The notes under the pieces were generated by a model, which ran no database searches, had not been told where the DNA came from, and was given only the letters and a program-made list of their open reading frames with translations. 64,000 nucleotides of DNA from Bog-473 sp963781955 (GTDB taxonomy: Bacteria; Actinomycetota; Acidimicrobiia; Acidimicrobiales; RAAP-2). Position numbers and translations under genes: made by a program. Of this stretch, positions 8,609 to 17,012 are shown piece after piece (the stretch's first letter is position 1; every line of letters begins with the position of its first letter). The stretch covers positions 2,031,284 through 2,095,283 of the forward strand of contig CAWAHU010000001.1 of NCBI GenBank assembly GCA_963781955.1, written 5' to 3'.

Positions 8609-10216
8609 TCAATGCGTCTCCGGGCGCGGGACTGAGCCTCGCGGCGTCTGCGATTCTTGGACGGTCATGCCGCTGTCGAACCCGCGGTCGGTCAACTCCC
8701 GGCCGATGGCCTGGGCACTCCACGGTCGCTCGCCCTGCTCCTCGCACCATGCGTCATAACCGGTACGCAAGTCCTTGGTCGTCACGTAGGCGTGGTCGTC
8801 GACCACGCAGCACTCGGCCAGGAACCGCCCGAGGTGGTCCTGGGACGACCTGTAGTTCGCTGTCGCTGCCTTGACCCGCTGAGGGACCTCGAGGCCCTGA
8901 CGCTGCCACTCGAGGCAGCCCTCGACGGCCCATGCCAAGATCCCCGCCGCCTCGGCAGCCAGCTTGTCCGCGAGATGTCCGTCCTTGCGCGTGCCCTCGA
9001 AGACCTCGTCGAAGGGCACCAGGGCGATCCGTCGCCAGATCCCGTAGTCGGTGCCGCTGATGGCCGGCAGGTGGTTGCCCGCAAACCAGATGTGATGCGT
9101 CGGCTGGAACTCGAAGTAGTCGCAGCGCATCCGTCGAGCTCGAACCGCATCGCCTCCGGTGAGCTGCTTCACCAGCGCCTCGGCCAGACGCCGGCCCTGC
9201 TCTGTCTCGATGGTCGTCACCAGGCGGGCACCGCGCAGGTCCGTGAGCCCGGTCGGGTGCTGATCGTGGTTGCGGGCGGTGAGGACGGCCGGGTCGAGCT
9301 GGACCCCGTAGTCGCCGGCCAGGAGGCGCAGGGCGTTGAACATGGTCGACTTGCCGTTCGATCCGGTTCCGTGGCCGAAGATCAGCATCTGCTCGCGCTG
9401 GTCGCCTGTCAGCGAGTAGCCCGCGAACCGGTGGATAAACCCCATCAGCTCACGGTCGCCGGCGAACACCCCGTCAAGGAACCCCTCCCACTGGGGCGCC
9501 GGCGCCGTCGGGTCGTACTCGACCGGGACGAGCTTGGTATGTAGCTCGGCGGGGTCGTGGGGCCGCAGCTCCCCCGTCCTGAGGTCCACGATGCCGTTCT
9601 TGCAGTTGAGTGCCCAGGGGTCGGCGTCGAAGTCGGACATCCTCACCGGCACTCCGGGCTCGGTGGTGGCCAGCTCGACGACGGCCCGTATCCGGGCGGC
9701 CGTCTGGAACTTCAACCACGCCTTGATGAACTCGTCCCGCCGGCCGTTCGCGTACCTGGCCTCGATGTGCAACCGGTCGATGACCTTCTTGGCCAACCGG
9801 TGGGTATCGCCGGCGCCGATGTCCTCGCGGTAGCGGGTGTCGTCCCACACGAACCACGCCCGCACTTCGGGTGCGTAGCGGAACCGCCCCTTGGCCTCGG
9901 CCACCAATCGCCGGGCCAGACCCAACTCGGTGAGCGGGGCCTCGTTCGCGTGATCCTCCGCCACCAGTTCGTCGAAGGCCCGTTCCGTGGCTGGATCGAC
10001 CTTGTCAGCGATGCTCTTGGCCTCCGCAGCCTGACCGCCATCACGACCGCTCAGGGTGCAGAGGACTTCCCACTTGTTGTCGACACTCATATGGTCGAAG
10101 ATCACCGCGGCCTCGTTCTCCCGCGCCGACCACCCACGGGCGATCTCACGTTGCTGACCCGCAGGGAGCTCGACCCAGGACACGTCGCCCGGATGGTCGC
10201 CGTTCGAGGCGGTCAC
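8609..10216 (-). CDS. D5/P4-type phage primase-helicase (SF3 helicase)
   Basis: The product is a replication helicase of the P4 alpha/D5 class that unwinds the element's origin. Visible parts are the D5_N region (ALNCKNGIVDLRTGELRPHDP, WEGFLDGVFAGD), Walker A GHGTGSNGKST, Walker B-like RLVTTIETEQGRRL, sensor-1-like IWFAGNHLPAISGTD and the Arg-finger region GIWRRIALVPFDEVF, then the C-terminal winged helix. The start is uncertain. The best ribosome site (AGGAG) precedes ATG 10275, but that ATG is in another frame, giving a 20-codon peptide; a frameshift just after it would join MST to TTAADQRSEIPP. The in-frame GTG 10216 is the conservative start (535 aa). The open frame reaches 10363, across a hairpin. 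Confidence 0.88.
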   Translation of the reverse strand: MTASNGDHPGDVSWVELPAGQQREIARGWSARENEAAVIFDHMSVDNKWEVLCTLSGRDGGQAAEAKSIADKVDPATERAFDELVAEDHANEAPLTELGLARRLVAEAKGRFRYAPEVRAWFVWDDTRYREDIGAGDTHRLAKKVIDRLHIEARYANGRRDEFIKAWLKFQTAARIRAVVELATTEPGVPVRMSDFDADPWALNCKNGIVDLRTGELRPHDPAELHTKLVPVEYDPTAPAPQWEGFLDGVFAGDRELMGFIHRFAGYSLTGDQREQMLIFGHGTGSNGKSTMFNALRLLAGDYGVQLDPAVLTARNHDQHPTGLTDLRGARLVTTIETEQGRRLAEALVKQLTGGDAVRARRMRCDYFEFQPTHHIWFAGNHLPAISGTDYGIWRRIALVPFDEVFEGTRKDGHLADKLAAEAAGILAWAVEGCLEWQRQGLEVPQRVKAATANYRSSQDHLGRFLAECCVVDDHAYVTTKDLRTGYDAWCEEQGERPWSAQAIGRELTDRGFDSGMTVQESQTPRGSVPRPETH

Positions 10217-10310
10217 CGCTCGGACTCGCGGTGGGATCTCTGACCGCTGATCCGCGGCGGTGGTAAGGTGCTCATGGTTCTCCTGATTTGGTGAGGGTGA
10301 ACTTCGGCAG

Positions 10311-10337
10311 CGGCCCAGCGGTGCTAACGCTGGGCCG
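10311..10337. terminator. Hairpin before the helicase gene
   Basis: CGGCCCAGCG and its perfect complement CGCTGGGCCG flank a 7-nt loop; a T-run (TTT) follows on the plus strand. It sits between the small gene at 10409-10594 and the helicase. A terminator or attenuator role is inference. Confidence 0.45.
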
Positions 10338-10408
10338 TTTGCACGTCTTGGGGTTAGGCGCATCTCGAATCGATTAGGCGCTCTCCCCTAGTAACACTTT
10401 GGGACCGC

Positions 10409-10594
10409 CTACCTGCGCCGGTCGCTGTCGGGCGTCGACCAGATCCCAAGGATGCGGAAGATTTCGACCGCGGCTTGGGCGACGCGAGGGTCCGGCGTCG
10501 ACGGGAAGTCGTCGGGGTGCACGGCTCGTTCCACGATGCGGTACACCCGCCCGTATTGCGCGTCGTTCGCGCACATGGTTGAGGTCTGGGTCAC
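10409..10594 (-). CDS. Small hypothetical phage protein (61 aa)
   Basis: GTG 10594 is preceded by CAGGAG at proper distance and opens a 61-aa frame with MTQTSTMCANDAQYGRVY and the helical-looking VAQAAVEIFRILGIW. It sits between the Toprim-like gene and the helicase, all on one strand. I do not recognise it. Confidence 0.55.
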   Translation of the reverse strand: MTQTSTMCANDAQYGRVYRIVERAVHPDDFPSTPDPRVAQAAVEIFRILGIWSTPDSDRRR

Positions 10595-10611
10595 GACAAT
10601 CTCCTGATTCT

Positions 10612-12056
10612 TTAGGCCGCTGGTGGCTCTTGGTGGATGGGTCCCCCCAGCACGTCGCTGAGTGCTTGTGGAGTCTTGGTCTTGGGGCGAAGTTCGGGTG
10701 CAAGAACAATCGAGGGCTTCTCGGCCCATTCGTGACGGCCCGAGAACCAGCTGCGCCTAGTAGACAGGTCGCCCTCGACGCGGACCGCACCGAGGTCCAC
10801 CAGGTCACGTACGGCTCGGCTCACCCGCATTGTGTTCACATTCATCACTCGGGCCACTGTGGTGAGCGGTGCTTCGAGGACGCCGTCCGGGCCGACGTAG
10901 TTCGCCATAGCGGCGAGCACTTCCGTGTTGCGGCGGGCACAGTCGCTCCGCATGGACCAGTGCTTCACCATGAACTCATAGACGCCGCTGGGTGGCTCAT
11001 GGTCGATGACGAGCAGGTCATCGAGCTGGCCTCCGGCGCCGATGAAGTCGTCCACACCCTTCGTCTTCGCTCTTCCCAAGGTCGGCGGGGGCGCGGCGAC
11101 GTGGGTGTCCCTGACGGCGAACTGTCGCAAACGGTTCTCGCAGAGCCGCGCCTGGTTGATGACGGCGGCGTTGGATGTCCAATCCGCGTCGGGCACGATG
11201 ACGACCGTCTTCCCGAACAGGTACTCGTTAGCGAACCGGCCCAGCTCGGCGCAGTCCCACTGGCCTACAGACGGGACCGAGAACACCGCCCCGCCCATCG
11301 GCAGGACTGCGTCGGCCTTGATGCACCCCTCGATCACGAAGAAGACGACCAAGGAACGGACCAGGAGGCCGACGGCTAACGGATGCACGTCGAGGCGCTT
11401 GGCCAGCGGTGGTGCCTCGGGATCCTTGACGCGCTCGCATGGACGTGTCGTCCCTGGGGTTCGCCGTCAGGATGGTGACGCTCGACGTGGGACCGTCGTC
11501 GCTCGGGGCGCTTCGCAGCAGCCACGCGCCGCCAGGTGTCGTCGTGGTCGTGCACGTAGGCCCCGTCCACCTTCGGCCCGGTGGCGAAGACGTACTTGGC
11601 GACCGCCTGGTGGCTGTGGACCTCGTCTGTATTGACAGTGTGGTGGTCGTCTTCGGCCTTCGAGCGGTCGATGTGGGCCTGCCAGTCCTTACGACTCCCA
11701 GGCATCCTCTGACCCCAGGTAAGTCCCTCGGGCTCCGGACCGTCGCCGTGCCAGTGCACGCGAGGCCCCCGGGTCTTGACGGGGTGCATTGGCCGAAGCT
11801 CGGGGTACACAGGCGGTCGCGCGACCGCCAAGGGCGGTGGATGGCGGGTAATGAGCCACCCGGGGCTCTGGCGCACCAGCTTCGACACGAAGGCTCGTTG
11901 TCCGCGCGTCAGATCGGCGAACGGCGACGTCGCCGGCTCGGGATTGTCCGGCGTCCACCACACGTACGGCCGCGCCCGCCGGATCTCCTCGGGGATGCCC
12001 CGCTCGGCAAAGAAGCGGGGATCGCCAGCAGAGCCGGCGTTCTCCTCTGCGGTCAT
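10612..12056 (-). pseudogene. DUF3854/Toprim-like primase with C-terminal HTH, frameshifted
   Basis: Two frames form one gene. The first (ATG 12056 to about 11436) has RFFAERGIPEEIRRARPYVWW and a basic, His-rich middle. After a shift near 11436 the second reads ERVKDPEAPPLAKRLDVHPLA, then SLVVFFVIEGCIKADAVL and KTVVIVPDADW, matching the Glu and Asp-x-Asp signature of Toprim/DUF3854 primase-associated proteins. It ends with a winged-helix-like region (TTVARVMNVNTMRVSRAVRDL). It would supply primer synthesis or DNA handling beside the D5 helicase. The start overlaps the upstream HTH gene by ATGA. As read, the frameshift separates the N-terminal 200 residues from the Toprim core. Confidence 0.78.
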
Positions 12057-12217
12057 GCGGCATCACCGCCGTGGACCTCGCGAAGGAACTTCGGCACGCT
12101 GATGCGGTACTGCGACCCGACCTTGAAGAGGCCGGGGATCTGGCCGACCGCTGCCAATCGGTAGGCCGTGGCCTTACTGATACCGAGCTGTTCCGCTGCC
12201 CACGGCAGCAGCTCCAC
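12053..12217 (-). CDS. Excisionase-like helix-turn-helix protein
   Basis: This short frame encodes VELLPWAAEQLGISKATAYRL and ends QYRISVPKFLREVHGG, a textbook MerR/Xis-type HTH_17 domain. Its TGA overlaps the ATG of the primase gene (ATGA). No good ATG is found; GTG 12217 is a minimal start, and a longer N-terminus in another frame (from 12339) would need a frameshift. It is probably the excisionase or early regulator of the island. Confidence 0.7.
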   Translation of the reverse strand: MELLPWAAEQLGISKATAYRLAAVGQIPGLFKVGSQYRISVPKFLREVHGGDAA

Positions 12218-12376
12218 GTCGGCGGGCAGGGTGTTTGGGTGGCGCCGCTCAGCAGCGATTGCGCGGGGCGGTTACTGCTGTTGGTTGGGCGCTCTTGCCC
12301 ATCGTGGAATCTCACGATCTCCGACTCCATGGCGTACACGGAGGAGATGCGGGGGGAGCGCCGGTCGGCGGGAGGT

Positions 12377-12915
12377 TTAGACCGTGGAGTCGGTCAGGCG
12401 GCCATCGCCAGCCCGTCGACGCTCAGAGGCAGCGGCGATGCTGGCGGGCGGAGCGTGGGTAACGATGCACGAGGATGCCACCGCGTGGCCGGGTGGATCC
12501 AGTACATCAAGTTCCCGCATGAAGACGTCGTCTGCTTGGCGACTCTCTACGGTGCCGTCGACAAGACGCACAAGGCGGCGCCACAGGCTCCGCCGCAAGT
12601 CCGACGCCCGTTCGGCCACCATGGCGGCGAAGGACTCGCTTGCTGGCGGATCCGGGCAGCGGCTTGGGCAACGCAGCCCAGGTGCTCGCTGTCCTGGAAG
12701 TCGAAGTAGAGACGAGTCCAGGAGAAGGCTGGTTGCCAGTGGCGACTGAGATGCCGCTCAACGACACAACCCGTAAGGGGATCCCCGGTCAGGCGCACAG
12801 ACCAGAGCACCTGGTCTCGCTTGGCGACGACGGCCCGGTATCGACGGACTCCCCGGCCGATACCCCTCCACCCGAGGACATAGAAGGCAACGACGGCAAG
12901 GACAGAGTCGACCAT
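12377..12915 (-). pseudogene. Hypothetical island protein, frameshifted
   Basis: ATG 12915 opens with a hydrophobic segment (MVDSVLAVVAFYVLGW), then a basic stretch and YFDFQDSEHLGCVAQAAARI. A one-base shift near 12640 continues it as ESFAAMVAERASDLRRSLW, ending at 12377. I do not recognise the protein; the N-terminal helix may be membrane-associated. It is the first minus-strand gene of the island's early region. Confidence 0.5.
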
Positions 12916-13416
12916 TCGAGCGGACCTCGCGGTGCCAATCTTGGTACATGACCACTACAACTACGGCGCCCCACACCATGACCGCGACGCTCCCCACCAG
13001 AGGTAGCCCGCTCTTCGGCAGCTGGCGCACCGGCAGCTGGGTCGTGGGGCCTTGGCGCCGGTCTTGCGGCCCGAGGTGTCGGGTGGCGGTTTCATCGTCG
13101 CCGTTCAAACTACATTGGTGTGGTCCCCATACGCAAACACGCGTTCGGTTGCTCAGGGGTTCCTTGATTACAGGGCAGAGCCGAGCGCCCCTTCTCCCCC
13201 ATCGCTGCTGCCAGGTCTCGGCCCCGCTGCCTATGACGCTGCTGCGCAGGCAATGAAAACAGGCACGGCATCCAGGTGCCCCGACTAGTCCCGCGGCTAC
13301 TCCGCGACTACAAATGCCGGCGAATCGCAGCGATGGATGATCACGGGTGAGAATGTTTCTGCTGGTAGAGGCGACAATCCGCTACAGGTGAAGAACCGTG
13401 AAACGCACACGAGCGC
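12916..13416. other. Right end of island, no confident gene
   Basis: One weak minus-strand frame (13108 downwards) encodes a single hydrophobic helix around VGSVAVMVWGAVVVVVM and could be a small membrane protein or a separated N-terminus of the next gene. Otherwise I see nothing convincing before attR. Confidence 0.35.
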
Positions 13417-13463
13417 ACTCTTAATCCGCAGGTTGTGGGTTCAAATCCCACGGGGCGCACCAA
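13417..13463. repeat. Attachment repeat attR (47 bp)
   Basis: This is a perfect copy of 3997-4043, the anticodon arm to CCA of tRNA-Lys, without the 5' half of the tRNA. It marks the right end of the island. A further short match, CCAGGACTTT, follows both copies (4047 and 13522). Confidence 0.92.
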
Positions 13464-13466
13464 GGA

Positions 13467-13502
13467 GTGTTCATGAAACGCTGCCTTCGGTGTTCATGAA
13501 AC
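13467..13502. repeat. 13-bp direct repeat beside attR
   Basis: GTGTTCATGAAAC occurs at 13467-13479 and 13490-13502. The core TTCATGAA is itself palindromic. It could be an arm-type integrase or regulator site, which is speculative. Confidence 0.4.
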
Positions 13503-13548
13503 TCTTCAGTTGGGGTCGGAGCCAGGACTTTGCTGAGCCTTAGAGCTC

Positions 13549-13592
13549 CTCACGCGGAACCGCCGGCCCTCAGGCCGGCGGTTCCGCGTGAG
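13549..13592. terminator. Perfect 20-bp hairpin
   Basis: CTCACGCGGAACCGCCGGCC is followed after CTCA by its exact complement. It lies 3' of the transposase gene and to the right of attR, so a bidirectional terminator is the simplest role. It is stronger than any other hairpin noticed in the window. Confidence 0.65.
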
Positions 13593-13680
13593 TCATTCTG
13601 AAGAACGGGCCAATTGGACGCGCTAGGGCAAGCGTCACCGCCATCTTCGTCAAAAGACCGAGACGCTCCCGCGACTCAGA

Positions 13681-15345
13681 TCAGCCGGGCGGCGCCTTCG
13701 ATCGGGCCTCGACCAAATGACCCCACGTGCCGGTCCGTCGCTTCGCTCGTCGTGACGGACGCCGAAGTTGGGAGGGAGAACCATCCATCTCGAGTCCGTG
13801 CTTGGAGCGGAAGGATCGGACCCGGTCGAGGTTGTAGGCGGCGACGGTGAAGCCGAGGAGGACCGTCATCTTCACTCGCCCGAACACCCGGAAGAACCCC
13901 CGGGCCAGGTCGACAAACGATCCTTTGAGCGCGGCATTGACCGACTCGACGACTTGGCGCCGCCCCATCGAGATCCGCCAGGCCGTGGTCCCGAAAGGGA
14001 TCCGTTGGTGGAGTGCCAGCTCGGCGGGTACCGCGGAGAGGATTCCGCCACAGCATTGACCTTGTGTCTTGTCCACTTCGACCAGTGGAGCTCGACGGGA
14101 GCCTCGCATGGTCTTGGGGAACTGCCGGCTGCGCAGCAGACCGGCACAGAAAGGGCAGCGCCAGCGGGTGACGCCGTCGGCGTCGGGCCCGGCGTGGCGG
14201 ACCAGACGCCAACGCGCCCGCTGGTTGAACTTGACCTCGTAGGTCCGCTTCTCCTCTTGTGACGCTCCTCGTAGTGGCGTGGGGAGGTCCCGAAGATCCT
14301 CTGGAAGATGGGGTGAGAACAGCTGACCGTCGATGAGGAGGGCATCGCCGGAGAAGGGCCTCCTCCCCCGCTGATAGTTGACGACCTGGAAGGTCTGGGC
14401 GATGCCGGCTTGAGCCAATGGATGGGCCGAGGACTCTGCTTTGCACAGCGAGTAGCCCGGGTCCCACACCACGTCGTCGATCTCGTGACCCGAACGCTTG
14501 GCCTCGATGAGGTTCGCCACGATGGCCCGGGCCCGGTGGCTCCCGGCGGGGACCAGGTTGAAGGTGGTGATCACGCCAGGCACCTCGGGATCGAGCGTGG
14601 TGCGGTCGTGGTAGTTCGTCCAGCGGACCTCTCTGGCCTGGACGGCCAGGTGGAGCTCGTAGCCCACATAGGGCCCAGCCGGCCGAGAGTTGGTCGCCGA
14701 GCGGTGACCGGCTCGGGCATCGGGATCCACCGTGTAGCACTTGCGACCGTCGGGACCCACTCCGAGCACCTTGGCCCGCCGTCCTGGTCGCTTGCTCTTG
14801 TGGGGCGGGCCTCCCTCGATGAACTGGGTCTCGACCGCCTCACCGTCGAGCTCGACACTCACCGCCTCGCCGTGCAACGCGCCCCAGGTCTCAACGTCGG
14901 TCCCGTCGACCGCTACTGCTCGGCTGGTCAGGAACTCCTTGGGCACGGCGGCGCGGGCCAACTGGTTGGCGAACCAGGTGGCGTCCACCCCGGCCTCCTC
15001 TGATTCGAGAACACCACAGAGCTTGGTGAAGATCCGGGTGACCCGGGGATAAGACTCGGCCGGGTCCCACGAACTGATGCCGAGGTCGCGGCGTTGTTGG
15101 TCACTCAGCGCATTGAGCGTGCGGGCGACCTGGACGAGGTGGCCCTGGTGGTGGCGCGCCAGGGCATTGAGCTGACAGGCGACCAGAAACCCGAGCAGGC
15201 TGAGGTGCCGTGGTCGCCCCACCTCGGCGTCGATAAACGGCTCGAGGACTGCGGCGATGCCCGAACGTTCAATCAGCTGGCGAGCCAGTGACAACTCGCT
15301 TGTGCTGGTTGGACGTCCTCCGCCCTCGTCGAGGGAGGCTCGCAC
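13681..15345 (-). CDS. DDE transposase (IS1182-like)
   Basis: The 554-aa product has the layout of DDE transposases. An N-terminal helical domain (ELSLARQLIERSGIAAVLEPFI) precedes the catalytic core, with the first Asp in AVAVDGTDVETWG, a second in DDVVWDPGYSLCK and the Glu in RRQVVESVNAALKGSF. A CPFC/QCC cysteine cluster lies in the insertion before the last motif. The start is GTG 15345, sharing one base with the TAG of the upstream recombinase-like gene (TAGTG), which implies translational coupling; the frame stays open upstream but only antisense-like residues are read there. I could not find convincing terminal inverted repeats. Family assignment is tentative. Confidence 0.85.
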   Translation of the reverse strand: MRASLDEGGGRPTSTSELSLARQLIERSGIAAVLEPFIDAEVGRPRHLSLLGFLVACQLNALARHHQGHLVQVARTLNALSDQQRRDLGISSWDPAESYPRVTRIFTKLCGVLESEEAGVDATWFANQLARAAVPKEFLTSRAVAVDGTDVETWGALHGEAVSVELDGEAVETQFIEGGPPHKSKRPGRRAKVLGVGPDGRKCYTVDPDARAGHRSATNSRPAGPYVGYELHLAVQAREVRWTNYHDRTTLDPEVPGVITTFNLVPAGSHRARAIVANLIEAKRSGHEIDDVVWDPGYSLCKAESSAHPLAQAGIAQTFQVVNYQRGRRPFSGDALLIDGQLFSPHLPEDLRDLPTPLRGASQEEKRTYEVKFNQRARWRLVRHAGPDADGVTRWRCPFCAGLLRSRQFPKTMRGSRRAPLVEVDKTQGQCCGGILSAVPAELALHQRIPFGTTAWRISMGRRQVVESVNAALKGSFVDLARGFFRVFGRVKMTVLLGFTVAAYNLDRVRSFRSKHGLEMDGSPSQLRRPSRRAKRRTGTWGHLVEARSKAPPG

Positions 15346-16292
15346 TACTTCTCTGCAGCGCGCAATAGACGTTGCCGTTCGTCTTCGGCCAATGGCGGGA
15401 CGAACGGGAGGAGGTCCGAAAGCATGGCGGTGCCTTGGAGCCCGGCGGCTCCAACCAACTCGGGCAGCCGCGTCCCGGCCCTCAGATGCCAGCACAGCCA
15501 CGTCGAGCGCAGACGGGACAGCGAGAGCTTCGGGTGCCCTGGGGGAACCTCGAGCCTGGAGAGCAAGGCGCTGGCTCGGTTTCGAGACACCCCATGGCCC
15601 CCTACGAGGAACTCGTGACCAGCGGCGGCCGCCAGCTCGGCGATCTCTACTTCCCAATGGACCAGGACCGGCACGGTCCGGGCCGACGGTGGTCCGACAC
15701 GCAGGAGCATTCCGTCGCCCTCGATCACCACGTCTCGTGCCCTGATCTCCATGGCCCAGCGACCATCGAGTCCGGCACCTGCCCCAAGCGCAATCAGGGC
15801 CCGAGCGGCCTGTCGCCTCTGCGGCGTCGCCTGGCGCATTGCATCGGAGCCGAGCACATCGAGTTCCGTCTCGGCGTACGGCGGCGCGACCGCCCGGCGT
15901 GACCACAGCGCGGCTCGAGGCTCCCACGGGGCCGTCGTGGTGAGGAGGGGTGCCACACGACGCAGTTCTGCTCGATAGGTGGCCCGAGAGGAGTTCTTGG
16001 CCGAGAGCCCCTCAACGACAAATCGCTCGACGGTGTCGGGGTCGAAGACCAGCTCGGCGTCGAGGGCCATCCCCTGCCCGAGCGCCCAGGCACTGAGCTG
16101 GGTCAAGAGGCTGAGCGTGCGGTTGGCGACTGGCCGGCCCTGAGGAGGCAACCGCCGTGCGCATTCGAGGACGAATGGCCGGACCTCCGCCCAGGTTGCT
16201 TCATCGACCGTTACGGGACGAAATGAGGCGATGCGCTGCTCTGTTTGCTCGTCAGCTGCCCGCGTAGGGGCGCGTCTCGTAGCCTTGGTCAC
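15345..16292 (-). CDS. Tyrosine-recombinase-like protein, probably catalytically dead
   Basis: The 315-aa protein has a core-binding-like N-half (LLTQLSAWALGQG, FVVEGLSAKNSSRATYRAEL) and a catalytic-domain-like C-half (LIALGAGAGLDGRWAMEIRA, then LSRLRSTWLCWHLRAGTRLP). The second box resembles the H-x-x-R region, but the His is Ser and I see no Tyr nucleophile near the C-terminus, so strand transfer is unlikely. It is co-transcribed and coupled to the DDE transposase, suggesting a DNA-binding accessory role in transposition or target choice. It starts at 16292, opposite the HTH gene across the tandem operators. Confidence 0.6.
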   Translation of the reverse strand: MTKATRRAPTRAADEQTEQRIASFRPVTVDEATWAEVRPFVLECARRLPPQGRPVANRTLSLLTQLSAWALGQGMALDAELVFDPDTVERFVVEGLSAKNSSRATYRAELRRVAPLLTTTAPWEPRAALWSRRAVAPPYAETELDVLGSDAMRQATPQRRQAARALIALGAGAGLDGRWAMEIRARDVVIEGDGMLLRVGPPSARTVPVLVHWEVEIAELAAAAGHEFLVGGHGVSRNRASALLSRLEVPPGHPKLSLSRLRSTWLCWHLRAGTRLPELVGAAGLQGTAMLSDLLPFVPPLAEDERQRLLRAAEK

Positions 16293-16354
16293 GTCAGGAC
16301 CTCCTAGAAAGGTCTTGGCCGGGCCCGGGGGTGTTAGCGCACCGCCCGGGCCAC

Positions 16355-16397
16355 CTATTGCCAGTCGACAATAGCAGATAGATTGTCAGCCGTCAAT
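16355..16397. promoter_or_regulatory. Two tandem operators between divergent genes
   Basis: Operator 1 is CTATTG-N8-CAATAG (16355-16374). Operator 2 is ATTG-N8-CAAT (16382-16397). Their centres are 25 bp apart and the whole units also align as direct repeats. They lie between the recombinase/transposase pair and the HTH gene, which most likely binds them. Confidence 0.7.
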
Positions 16398-16403
16398 AGC
16401 GAT

Positions 16404-16409
16404 CTATAG
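16404..16409 (+). promoter_or_regulatory. -10 box of a leaderless promoter
   Basis: TATAGT is followed by exactly six bases (TTCGCG) and then the ATG of the HTH gene, with no ribosome site. That is the classic geometry of leaderless actinobacterial mRNAs. The adjacent operators would block this promoter when bound. Confidence 0.65.
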
Positions 16410-16416
16410 TTTCGCG

Positions 16417-16608
16417 ATGGGTGACGATCTTGTGGGAGTTGCCGAGATCGCCGCGATGCTTGGCCTTTCCCGCCAGCGAGTGAATCGGATGTTCCAGACT
16501 CACGCTGACTTCCCTGAACCAGTCGCAGAATTGGTTGCTGGCCGAATCTGGAGACGAATCGATATTGAGAGATGGGCCAAGAAACACTTCCGCGAGCTCA
16601 AGCAGTGA
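16417..16608 (+). CDS. AlpA/excisionase-type HTH regulator (63 aa)
   Basis: The complete small protein reads VGVAEIAAMLGLSRQRVNRMF, then a wing with GRIWRRIDIERWAKKHF. This is a winged HTH of the AlpA/HTH_17 class, which act as repressors or excisionases. The gene is divergent from the recombinase-like/transposase pair and appears leaderless. I infer that it autoregulates and controls the transposase operon through the tandem operators. Confidence 0.8.
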   Translation: MGDDLVGVAEIAAMLGLSRQRVNRMFQTHADFPEPVAELVAGRIWRRIDIERWAKKHFRELKQ

Positions 16609-17012
16609 GCGGGTCTCCAGCAGTGCTCTCTCTCACCTGCTCGAACGTCAATACAGCCGTGCTCTCCTGACGCCCTCACCCGACCACATCAACGCCTGCC
16701 AAGTATCTGGATGATCTCAACGTCGAACCCCGGCGATCCAATTTGGGCGGTCAGTCGGAAGTTACCGCGAGCCTTCGAAGAATGTGGCTCTCACAGTGAA
16801 CTGGGGAGCGTCACGTAAGGGAGGTTTTCAGCCTCCGGCCCGCAGCGGGCCTCGCGGCCAAAGCCAGACCCGTGCTTGCGATAGTTGCCTGCCCCATACC
16901 GAATCAGGCACAACGGTGGCACACACAGGCTCGGGGGGCTGTTTCGGGCAGATCCACTCTCCTCTCGGATTGTTCAGGCGCAGGACGCCTGCAGCTGGGG
17001 GACCTTCGCCTC
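16609..17012. other. No gene seen
   Basis: About 400 bp between the HTH gene and the NTF2-like gene. I find no credible reading frame, RNA or inverted repeat that could be a transposon end. Confidence 0.5.

Larger units (their letters stand above)
3997..13463. mobile_element. 9.4-kb tRNA-Lys-integrated prophage remnant or phage satellite
   Basis: The element is delimited by two perfect 47-bp copies of the tRNA-Lys 3' end. It carries an integrase next to attL, and on the opposite strand an excisionase-like HTH gene, a Toprim/DUF3854-like primase, a D5/P4-type helicase, HNH endonuclease and both terminase subunits. No capsid, portal or tail gene is visible. Size and content recall small actinobacterial prophage-like elements such as phiRv1/phiRv2 of Mycobacterium tuberculosis (family-level comparison from memory). 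Integrase, large terminase, primase and a hypothetical gene are frameshifted, so the island is probably immobile unless some indels are sequencing errors. Confidence 0.9.

Noticed and set aside
11633..11639. TGACAGT half-site inside the island
   Set aside because: The second half is absent and it lies within coding sequence, so chance is sufficient.
12948..13256. Plus-strand open frame at the right end of the island
   Set aside because: Low-complexity Thr-rich start and no recognisable domain; likely spurious.
13593..16354. Terminal inverted repeats of the transposase unit
   Set aside because: I searched both flanks by eye and found no convincing pair or target duplication, so the element ends are not stated.
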